DNA from: Maylandia zebra | Taxonomy: Eukaryota > Chordata > Actinopteri > Cichliformes > Cichlidae | Reading direction: 5' to 3' | Assembly: GCF_041146795.1 (NCBI RefSeq) | Contig: NC_135177.1 | Span: 20,039,560 to 20,103,559 of the forward strand | DNA length: 64,000 bases | In this document: in pieces, positions 55,161 through 64,000 of the stretch | Layout of the letters: each line of letters opens with the position of its first letter | Position numbering within the stretch: the first letter of the stretch is position 1 | Position numbers and translations under genes: made by a program | The notes under the pieces: generated by a model | Told to the model about the DNA's origin: nothing | Seen by the model: only the letters and a program-made list of their open reading frames with translations | Databases searched by the model: none

Positions 55161-55493
55161 TGGAAGCCCGTTTCCGCCACAAAAAAAAGTATCCATAACT
55201 CGAAGTTTTGGTAACTCAAAGTTTTGCGTTATCTTTCTTGAAATTTCAAGCTACTCTCTTGAAATTTCGACTTATTAACTCGAAATTTTGAGATAAGTAG
55301 CTCAAAATTTTGACTCACTTTTCTCAAAATTTGGCCGAGCTAACTTCAAATTTTGAGTTAATAAGTCAAAATTTCGAGAAAATAAGTGGAAATTTTGAGA
55401 AAATAACTCAAAGATTTGAGAAAGATAACTCAAAATTTCAAGTTATCGATACTTATTTTTCTTCCTTTTTTAGTGGTGGAAATGGGCTTCCAT
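55161..55493. mobile_element. Fold-back MITE (near full-length palindrome)
   Basis: It begins tggaagcccgtttccgccac and ends gtggtggaaatgggcttcca, which are inverted copies with few mismatches. The whole interior is an imperfect inverted repeat built of words such as aactcgaaattttgag and agttaataagtcaaaattt, with arms of about 165 bp. No ORF of its own. I could not settle the target-site duplication. Confidence 0.75.
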
Positions 55494-55670
55494 AAAAAAT
55501 TGCAGAGCGGTTTAATCAGTTTGCTGGTATCAGCTCCAATGCTGCTCCCGCAGCAGACTACACCAAAGTACACTGCACTCACAATACCTAAAAAGCAGAT
55601 TTCATCTGATCTCTGTTTTGATTTGTTCTTCTTTTTTTTTTGTATTATCATTAGGCATAGCAGAAAATAT

Positions 55671-55672
<2 letters not shown>

Positions 55673-55743
<71 letters not shown>
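55673..55743 (+). repeat. (AC)n microsatellite
   Basis: 71 bp of uninterrupted AC, directly adjoining the 5' truncation of the LINE fragment. Confidence 0.97.
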
Positions 55744-56543
<800 letters not shown>

Positions 56544-56799
56544 ACACACACACACAGACAATATAAAACTGTATATTGTGGGGGAAAAAACTCTAGATGA
56601 ATGTAACTTTGGAGAAGATTGTAAATGTGTTAAGGATACAGGCTGGTTAATTAGCAAGTCAACTAATGGTTAGGCTCTGCTAGAACTTTGCCTGAGCATT
56701 CTCACGCCGGTACAGTAGACGGCAACATGCACCTTTGACTTCGGTTTGGACCGCGCCGCCTGAGGAAGAAGGAAAAAAAGGCGCCGAAGAAGGCCACTT

Positions 56800-56890
56800 T
56801 CCCACTTTCGCGTTTCAGACCACACTCCATACCAGTTGGTGGCGGTAATGCACCATTCAGTTGTTTGTCAACTGACAATAAAATTTTAAA
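56800..56890 (+). repeat. Dispersed repeat word near the rbm12b 5' end
   Basis: ccagttggtggcggtaatgc followed by cagttgtttgtcaactg and aataaaa resembles a segment repeated at many teleost 5' gene ends (memory only). The class is unknown to me. Confidence 0.3.
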
Positions 56891-56899
56891 AGGAGGAAG

Positions 56900-57016
56900 A
56901 AGAAGGCCATTTTCCCCTGAAACAGTGCCGTGAGAGCGACGTACCCGAGCTTTATTGTTCTCATTATCTCCACTGCTCTCGATATTTTAACGAGAGTCTT
57001 TGGTTGCCTTTTGTGT
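56900..57016 (+). promoter_or_regulatory. Possible rbm12b promoter/5' UTR exon
   Basis: A C/T-rich stretch ends at a strong donor (ttttgt|gtaagt, GT at 57015). With the acceptor at 62510 (gtgcttcag|c) it would give a 5' UTR intron of 5.5 kb, into which the Tc1 and hAT elements inserted. Inference from splice sites only. Confidence 0.3.
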
Positions 57017-57719
57017 AAGTTCTGACGTTGGTTATGTGACAGTATGGTGGTAATATTAAAAAACGAAAACGTCGTCATTGCTGCTGGCCGGGTTCGGGCG
57101 ATAAACGAGCTAACGCTAAAGCTACAGGCCTAGCTGGGTACAAAGACGAGTGCAGCTCAGCTCGACATTTTGTTCTTGGTTTCAGCGGCAGAGGCGTTTG
57201 AAGTGCCAGAAACAACCTGGGGAACAATCCACGTTAGCTAATCTCAGCTGGCATACAAGGTTACGATGTGTGCAGGTTGCGTGTATTTTACGTGTATATT
57301 TTGTCAACGATGCGGCTAACGGGGGCATGTCCGATTCAGTATTGGCGACGTGGTTGTTATGTACTTGGAGCACTGAGCTTTTGATTAGGTGCACGTTGGA
57401 GACACATTTAAGTCATTTAGCAAGTTATTGTACATGTTGGGGGTTTCTCTCTACGTGGATGGCCAACCTGGAACAGTTAAGGCTCTGTCGTTGGTCGTGC
57501 CCCCATCCCGTGATGCATGGGTGGTGATTTCTGGTTGACAGCAACTCAGTTTGCAAAGATTCTGAGATCTCCCTGCCGTGCATGAAGGCGACTCATCAAG
57601 ATACCATGTTAGTTCGTTTTCTCATTGATATTGGTGGTAAAAGGTCCTGTAATTTTCACTTTGGGTTAATGATCTTGAACTGAGCAGTGACTTCAGCGTG
57701 CTCCTGCATAAGGACCATA

Positions 57720-59373
57720 CAGGGAGTGCAGAATTATTAGGCAAATGAGTATTTTGTCCACATCATCCTCTTAATGCATGTTGTCTTACTCCAAGCTGTA
57801 TAGGCTCGAAAAACTACTACCAATTAAGCATATTAGGTGATGTGCATCTCTGTAATGAGAAGGGGTGTGGTCTAATGACATCAACACCCTATATCAGGTG
57901 TGCATAATTATTAGGCAACGTCCTAGTGACGGACGGTTGACAGCCAGGAGATGGCAGTAATGCAACAGTTTTGGATGCAAGCTGCCGTTAAACTTGACTG
58001 AAGAAGTAGGCAACGTCCTTTCCTTTGGCAAAATGGGTCAACAGAAGGACTTGACAGGCTCAGAAAAGTCAAAAATAGTGAGATATCTTGCAGAGGGATG
58101 CAGCAGTCTCAAAATTGCAAAGCTTCTGAAGCGTGATCATCGAACAATCAAGCGTTTCATTCAAAATAGTCAACAGGGTCGCAAGAAGCGTGCGGAAAAA
58201 CCAAGGCGCAAAATAACTGCCCATGAACTGAGAAAAGTCAAGCGTGCAGCTGCCAACATGCCACTTGCCACCAGTTTGGCCATATTTCAGAGCTGCAACA
58301 TCACTGGAGTGCCCAAAAGCACAAGGTGTGCAATACTCAGAGACATGGCCAAGGTAAGAAAGGCTGAAAGACGACCACCACTGAACAAGACACACAAGCT
58401 GAAACGTCAAGACTGGGCCAAGAAATATCTTGAGACTGATTTTTCTAAGGTTTTATGGACTGATGTAATGAGAGTGAGTCTTGATGGGCCAGATGGATGG
58501 GCCCATGGCTGGACTGGTAAAGGGCAGAGAGCTCCAGTCCGACTCAGACGCCAGCAAGGTGGAGGTGGAGTACTGGTTTGGGCTGGTATCATCAAAGATG
58601 AGCTTGTGGGGCCTTTTCGGGTTGAGGATGGAGTCAAGCTCAACTCCCAGTCCTACTGCCAGTTTCTGGAAGACACCTTCTTCGAGCAGTGGTACAGGAA
58701 GAAGTCTGCATCCTTCAAGAAAAACATGATTTTCATGCAGGACAATGCTCCATCACACGCGTCCAAGTACTCCACAGCGTGGCTGGCAAGAAAGGGTATA
58801 AAAGAAGAAAAACTAATGACATGGCCTCCTTGTTCACCTGATCTGAACCCCATTGAGAACCTGTGGTCCATCATCAAATGTGAGATTTACAAGGAGGGAA
58901 AACAGTACACCTCTCTGAACAGTGTCTGGGAGGCTGTGGTTGCTGCTGCACGCAATGTTGATGGTGAACAGATCAAAACACTGACAGAATCCATGGATGG
59001 CAGGCTTTTGAGTGTCCTTGCAAAGAAAGGTGGCTATATTGGTCACTGATTTGTTTTTGTTTTGTTTTTGAATGTCAGAAATGTATATTTGTGAATGTGG
59101 AGATGTTATATTGGTTTCACTGGTAAAAATAATTGAAATGGGTATATATTTGTTTTTTGTTAAGTTGCCTAATAATTATGCACAGTAATAGTCACCTGCA
59201 CACACAGATATCCCCCTAAAATAGCTAAAACTAAAAACAAACTAAAAACTACTTCCAAGAACATTCAGCTTTGATATTAATGAGTTTTTTGGGTTCATTG
59301 AGAACATGGTTGTTGTTCAATAATAAAATTATTCCTCAAAAATACAACTTGCCTAATAATTCTGCACTCCCTG
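57720..59373 (+). mobile_element. Apparently intact Tc1-like transposon with IR/DR ends
   Basis: TA dinucleotides flank the element (57718-57719 and 59374-59375). A perfect 25-bp terminal inverted repeat begins CAGGGAGTGCAGAATTATTA (57720-57744 and complement of 59349-59373). A second, inner pair, TGTGCATAATTATTAGGCAA plus C, lies at 57899-57919 and, inverted, at 59164-59184. Outer and inner repeats share AATTATTAGGCAA in direct orientation at each end, the IR/DR layout seen in Sleeping Beauty-like elements, where both are transposase binding sites. It encloses an unbroken transposase gene. Confidence 0.93.
58033..59049 (+). CDS. Tc1/mariner transposase, DD37E, full length
   Basis: 338-aa DDE transposase that cuts and pastes the surrounding element. 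I chose the ATG at 58033 (MGQQKDLTGSEKSKIVRYL) because it opens the first helix-turn-helix; an in-frame ATG at 57994 adds 13 unrelated residues. The N-terminus has two helix-turn-helix units (LAEGCSSLKIAKLLKRDHRT; ATSLAIFQSCNITGVPKSTR) joined by a basic stretch (GRKKRAEKPRRK). Catalytic residues: D144 in VLWTDV, D237 in FMQDNAPSH and E275 in PDLNPIENLW, with 37 residues between the last two. That spacing matches the DD37E (TRT) group of Tc1-like elements, known in teleosts. There is a Gly-rich box (QQGGGGVLVWAGI). No stop or frameshift is visible, so the protein may be active. Confidence 0.93.
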   Translation: MGQQKDLTGSEKSKIVRYLAEGCSSLKIAKLLKRDHRTIKRFIQNSQQGRKKRAEKPRRKITAHELRKVKRAAANMPLATSLAIFQSCNITGVPKSTRCAILRDMAKVRKAERRPPLNKTHKLKRQDWAKKYLETDFSKVLWTDVMRVSLDGPDGWAHGWTGKGQRAPVRLRRQQGGGGVLVWAGIIKDELVGPFRVEDGVKLNSQSYCQFLEDTFFEQWYRKKSASFKKNMIFMQDNAPSHASKYSTAWLARKGIKEEKLMTWPPCSPDLNPIENLWSIIKCEIYKEGKQYTSLNSVWEAVVAAARNVDGEQIKTLTESMDGRLLSVLAKKGGYIGH

Positions 59374-60405
59374 TATGAGCGACTGGCTCAAAGTCTTACT
59401 TATTTCCTTTACCTGATACAGCCATTGCTGCTATAAACTGCACGTTTTGGAATCATTGGGAGAAGCTGGATCAAGGCGGCAATGTAGTGAAGAAACCTTG
59501 AAGAAGAACAACATCCTGATTTCTTTGAGGTCTTTTTCTTTCCTGCTTTGCTTCATCAGAAACAACAGTCTAGCTCGACCTGTCCGACCAGCTTGAAAGC
59601 AGGAAATCTGAACTGGTAACACAAAAAAAGGAGTGAACAAAGGAGTGTGAATTTTCACCATCTAATTAGGTTTGCTTATAAGAAGATCCAAATTCATTTA
59701 ATTATGAATTGAGGTGGACTTTGTGGTGGCTGAAGCATAAAACATTATTTTTTAACTAGCTTTTTATGAGCAGTCAGTTATTAACTTCTGAAACATTGGA
59801 GTGTTTTGCACAGCTTTGAAGCTAAAATGTACATAATTGATACATTTGGGTATTGTAAGTAACGTCAAGTAAGGACTTCTTTGCCCAAAACAAATGAAAA
59901 TGCTGCTTTGAGCTATGCCCACACTGGTATACTTTTAGCTCTAAAGCAATACTGAAGGGTTTCACGTGTTGTAAATGTGCAGCTTAATTAGGGCTGCTCG
60001 ATTATGGCAAAAATGATAATCACGATTATTTTTTATTAATTGAGATCTCGATTATTTGACGATATTTATTTAACAATAACAATGTATTGAATAATGACTT
60101 TAAAGATTGTCATAAAATAGTGTGCAAATACGGATAACTGTGCAAATGTTTGCAATATAAAAAACAAATGAAAAATGTAAACATCTGTTCACTGAACTTT
60201 GCAGTGTTGCTCTGTGGTGCAGCTACGACACTGTAGCAAAGTTTACACACTATGTCTACTTGATCCACGTCTGACTCCGCGAACCCATAATGTTTCCACA
60301 CCACTGAAGTTTTTTTTTTTACCTCTCTTTTAAACCAACAGCAGTCACTCTCCTCTCCAAATAACTTCTGCTTAGCTTTCCGAGCTTCCCTCGGGTCCTC
60401 TTAAT

Positions 60406-60725
60406 CAGCGGTCCCCAACCCCCGGGCCTCGGACCGGTACCGGTCCGTTAGTCGTTTGGTACCGAGCCGCGAGAGTTGAGGCTCAGGTGTGAAATGTATA
60501 GTTTTCAGGGTTTTTATCGGTTTTCAGCGTTATTTTGTTATCGTTTTTATCGTTTACTCAGTTTTCCTTGGTCTTTTCACGTGTGTTATGAATAAATGTT
60601 CTTTTTTTCGGTACCGGTACTAGTTTTATTTTGTTGTATTTATCCGCGACACCTTAAAGGCCGGTCCATGAAAATATTGTCGGGCATAAACCGGTCCGTG
60701 GCGCAAAAAAGGTTGGGAACCGCTG
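60406..60725. mobile_element. Nested hAT-type element B
   Basis: 320-bp element inside A. Ends cagcggtccccaacc and, inverted, cagcggttcccaacc. Its duplication CTCTTAAT is at 60398-60405; the right copy was split by element C into CTCT (60726-60729) and TAAT (61485-61488). Repeats with these ends are common in fish (memory). Confidence 0.85.
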
Positions 60726-60729
60726 CTCT

Positions 60730-61476
60730 CAGTGTTGCCAACTCCTCAGTAAGTAAAATCGCTATTGGTTGTCCTAAAAGTCGCTAGAAGTCGCCAAATG
60801 ACGTCATCGCTTAATTTGTAGAATTGGTCATGCTAATGTAATTGTAACCTACGTTGTTGGAGAGAGAAATAACATCGTGGAAGAGACATAAAGTGAGTAA
60901 AAAACGTCCTAAATGCAGTTAGAATTTATTTAGAACTACAAATTAAATTTCTTTTAACAATTATTGTTTTTAATGTCACAGTTCCAACCCTGCTCCTTTA
61001 TCCGGGCCTGGACTGGCAAAAGTGACCCGAAATTGGCGCTCTGGTGGAGTTACTTTGTGTGTGAGAGTGTTTGTTTATAAGTAGTTTTAAACTTTGTGAT
61101 CCACAAAACAGCATAACAGTAAAAGAAGAATTGACTGCGTTACAGTCAGTGCGGGAGCAGCGGCTTCACTCATGCGCGATTCATTTGTCCTTTGGACGCA
61201 TGGGTGTGAACATCTCCTGCCCTGATAACAGCGGGGGAGGACTATCCTCCGCCTGGGAGAGCTTTGGCACGGGTGAGGTGCCCACGGCAGCACCCGCTGC
61301 TTGTTGAGAGTAAGAGCGATGCGCGTTTTCACGTCAAAAAGTCGTCATAAATAAGTCTCCAATAATACCAGAAAAGTCGCCAGATTTGTCGCTAGTCGCT
61401 TTTTAGAAAAAAAGTCGCTAAGGGGGTCTGAAAACTCGCTAAATATAGCGACAAAGTCGCTAAATTGGCAACACTG
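60730..61476. mobile_element. Nested hAT-type element C
   Basis: 747-bp element inserted at the right edge of B. Perfect 8-bp duplication GCTGCTCT (60722-60729 and 61477-61484). Ends cagtgttgccaact and, inverted, cagtgttgccaatt. Internal aagtcgct words recur near both ends. No transposase is readable. Confidence 0.87.
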
Positions 61477-61663
61477 GCTGCTCTTAATTGTTGTGACACG
61501 TGTTAGAAATGCAGAGAGGTGCGCTGGATTCGCCACACGGAGCAGCGCGAGAGTAAAGCACGAGGGAGGGGCTAATAATCGGCTCAGTCATTTTTAATGA
61601 TCGTTGAAAGCCCAGATCGTAATCTGATTAAAATTCGATTAATTGAGCAGCCCTAAGCTTAAT

Positions 61664-62510
61664 GTTCTTGTGAAGTCTGAGACTGATTTGGAGCAGCGTT
61701 TGATCATGTCTGGAACAGATGGAGCCAAGGTTAACGGTTGGAGATGTTATCTGCTGTTAAGCGTGATCTTGTCATTTTTTTCTGTAAGATGACAGTGCCA
61801 GATGAAGAACTACTCCCTACCCCCCCACCAAGCGCAGATTTCACAGCTGGATTTATGACTGGTCATCGAGGCTGTTCTGCAGTTGATCACTTGGCTAAAT
61901 AAGTGGACATTATTTATAAACTTGAAAGTGGACTCACTAAATTGAGGATTTTTCTTCTTTGGGAGGTGGTTTCATTTTCAGCTTGGCATCTTTCAGAACT
62001 AATCTTGCTCGGTTATTGAAACCAGTATGGTTTTATTTTTATTTTTTCCCCCCTCATTTGCTGGTGAACACTGTGCCACCGATGTTTTTTTGTTTGTTTG
62101 TTTGGGTTTTTGGTGAAGTCAATTTGGTGGGAACTTGAGTCAAATATTTTAAATAGTGAGCAGAATTTTAGTTTTAATATGGTCTGTGTTTTAGTTCCTT
62201 AATTTTGCTGCGATTTCAACGTAAAGGCCTTTAGTTTTGTGCTTTGAAGCTTGGCTCTTTAGAATGTGAGGTGGATTTGTGATTAACCTCTGCAGTTCTT
62301 ATTAGGCAGTCTTGTGTGTGTTTTTTTTAAAAATTGACCGTTTTGGGTATTGGTGTAAATGGTGTATCTGCCCCTGAGAGTGCATTGCTTTTCAGATTCC
62401 ATGGTGGTACAGTGAAATGCCGGGAAATTGGCACAGAGCTACAGATGCTCTGTTGGCAATAATATTATTCTATATCCTTCTGTCTACAGGTGCTGTTGTT
62501 TGTGCTTCAG
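61664..62510 (+). other. Presumed 5' intron of rbm12b, remaining part
   Basis: Between the hAT cluster and the rbm12b start. No coding exon recognised. Possible acceptors are at 62489 (tctacag) and 62510 (gcttcag). Confidence 0.45.
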
Positions 62511-62511
62511 C

Positions 62512-64000
62512 ATGGCGGTCGTCATCCGTTTACAGGGCCTGAGAGTCACAGCGGGTTCTGAGGATATTCGCAGGTTCTTCACTGGCCTCAAAATTCCTGA
62601 TGGAGGGGTGCATATAATTGGTGGGGAGCGAGACGAGGCTTTCATTATCTTTGCTTCAGATGAAGATGCAAGAAGAGCCATGATACATTCAGGTGGTGTC
62701 ATTAGAGGCTCACCTGTTACATTCCTGTTAAGTAGTAAAGCAGAGTTTCAGAATATGCTCGAAAGAACAACAAAAATTGTGGAGAGGGATCAGAAAAGGC
62801 GGCTTGAAGATGACATTGGACATCCTCGCAGATCTATGGAGCCAGAGATGGGCAGGAGATCAGCCAGCAGATCGGGTGACAGTCCTCCACCCCTGCTCCA
62901 GAGGGCCCCAAACACAGATGATGTGTTTTTGTTTCTAAAAGGTCTGCCTTTCTCTGTCACTGAAAAGGAAATTTGTGATTTTTTTTGGTGGTTTAGTTGT
63001 TGATGAAGTTGTTTTAGTAAAAAATCGCCAAGGATTAAACAATGGAACAGGTTTTGTCAAATTTGCAACAAGAGAGGATGCAATGGAAGGGTTGAAGAGA
63101 GATCGGGAATACATTGGCGCAAGGTATATTGAGATCTCCACGACAACATTGAATGATTGGCATCGGGTTACTGGTAGAATGCCAACAGCTGTCATAGGTG
63201 GCAGTTTCCAAAGGGGGAGATCACCCATTCCTGATCAGAGGGATCCACAGCACTGTGCAAGGTCACGATCACCTGTGGCTCAGAGGCACATTGCTCCTTC
63301 AGAAGGGGAGTACTGTGTTTTGTTGGAAAATCTGTCATTTGCAGCAGAAAAAGAACATATAAAACGTCTCTTTCATAATGCGAAACTTGGGGATGACCAG
63401 ATCCTGCACTTGATTGACTCTGACGGGAAACAAAAAAGATCTGCACTGGTGCTGTTCAAGAGTTTGCGTGACTATTGTGAAGCTTTAGCTCATGAAAAAA
63501 AAGACAGTTTTTCAATCGACTAGTGCATACCCGTCCAGTTTCGAGGGAGAACATGATTGCCCTTCTGAAACCTCAAGGTACCACTGTCCGGCCTTCTGGA
63601 AACTCTGAAAGGTTTCGGGAGGGGCCTGCATCTTACTCCAGTGATCCTTATGACTCAGAGAAGATATGTGTGTTTGTGCGAAACCTGCCATTCGATGTAC
63701 GAAAAGTTGAGATCATCGACTTCTTCCTTGGGTTTAATATCACAGAGGACAATGTGTGTGTGCTGCAGGACCGAGAAGGTGCTGGGGTTGGACAAGCTTT
63801 GGTGGTCTTTGGATCTGAGACGGAGGCTTTGAGGGCACTCATTCTCGATGGACGACGGTTTCTTGGGTCAAAAGTCATACTAAAATGCATTACACGTTCT
63901 GAGATGCAGGAGTTGGGTGTTGATCCACCAGTGGTGCAAGAGCCACTGCTGAGAGGGGAGCAGTACTCGGGCAAGAGCAGCGAAGCATCTTATCTCACTG
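62512..64000 (+). CDS. rbm12b: RBM12B-like RNA-binding protein, 5' part, two frameshifts, runs off window
   Basis: RNA-binding protein with several RRM domains. The ATG at 62512 opens MAVVIRLQGLRVTAGSEDIR and IPDGGVHIIGGERDEAFIIF, nearly the same as the RBM12/RBM12B N-terminus (RRM1). RRM2 spans about 62920-63150 (VFLFLKGLPFSVTEKEICDF, NNGTGFVKFATREDAMEGLK). RRM3 starts at about 63310 (YCVLLENLSFAAEKEHIKRL). RRM4 is at about 63655-63890 (KICVFVRNLPFDVRKVEIID, GVGQALVVFGSETEALRAL). The spacing without a long proline linker fits rbm12b better than rbm12. The frame breaks at a T8 run (62979-62986, 7 expected) and at an A8 run (63495-63502, 9 expected); the +1 and -1 shifts cancel, so the original frame resumes. 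A third in-frame start at 62428 is excluded by an intron acceptor between. The gene continues beyond 64000. Confidence 0.82.

Larger units (their letters stand above)
59989..61655. mobile_element. hAT-type element A, host of two nested hAT elements
   Basis: Perfect 8-bp target duplication AGCTTAAT (59981-59988 and 61656-61663). Ends TAGGGCTGCTCGATTA and, on the other strand, TAGGGCTGCTCAATTA. Without its inserts (60406-61484) it is about 600 bp and has no transposase ORF, so it is a non-autonomous copy. Confidence 0.88.

Noticed and set aside
57150..57527. 125-codon ORF near the rbm12b 5' end
   Set aside because: No recognised domain, low-complexity chance frame in a presumed intron.
57994..58032. 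Upstream in-frame ATG of the Tc1 transposase
   Set aside because: The 13 extra residues do not belong to the Tc1 N-terminus; 58033 starts the first helix-turn-helix.
62428..62511. Upstream in-frame ATG of rbm12b
   Set aside because: A splice acceptor lies between it and MAVVIRL, the conserved start of the family.

Overview
The window is eukaryotic nuclear DNA: the genes have introns with GT/AG borders, the introns carry dinucleotide microsatellites, and it is rich in Tc1, hAT and L2-type repeats. The genes and the repeat spectrum point to a teleost fish, probably a percomorph such as a cichlid (inference). No prokaryotic features, CRISPR arrays or viral genomes were seen.

Layout. (1) About 1-17,430, + strand: the 3' two thirds of nbeal2 (BEACH/WD40 scaffold), 36 exons that join in a continuous reading frame; the 5' part lies left of the window. 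(2) 20,200-30,160, + strand: nradd, a p75NTR-like TNF-receptor relative with signal peptide, four cysteine-rich repeats, membrane segment and death domain, complete in six exons (394 aa). (3) 31,960-54,100, - strand: setd2, the histone H3K36 trimethyltransferase, complete in 21 coding exons (2,591 aa by my junctions), with AWS, SET, post-SET, WW and SRI modules. (4) 62,512-64,000, + strand: the start of an rbm12b-like RNA-binding protein, cut by the window end and broken by two homopolymer frameshifts. nradd and setd2 are tail to tail; setd2 and rbm12b are head to head. The nbeal2-nradd-setd2 linkage is the same neighbourhood as human 3p21.31, which supports calling the BEACH gene nbeal2 rather than nbeal1.

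Mobile DNA. The right end is an insertion hot spot. It holds an L2/Rex1-type LINE tail with microsatellites, a fold-back MITE, an apparently intact Tc1-like element (338-aa transposase, D144/D237/E275, paired outer and inner terminal repeats), and three hAT-type elements nested inside each other with target-site duplications that can each be read. setd2 intron 1 holds another hAT-type element with a perfect 8-bp duplication. Two fragments of one Tc1 family lie in an nbeal2 intron and just downstream of nradd, and another Tc1 relic lies in nradd intron 5.

The genes do not form an operon or pathway. They are independent vertebrate genes: granule/vesicle scaffold (nbeal2), neurotrophin-type receptor signalling (nradd), chromatin modification (setd2) and RNA binding (rbm12b). 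I did not identify a new biological system. The best second looks are the intact Tc1 element, the nested hAT cluster, the doubly frameshifted rbm12b and the candidate extra exons in setd2 intron 1.
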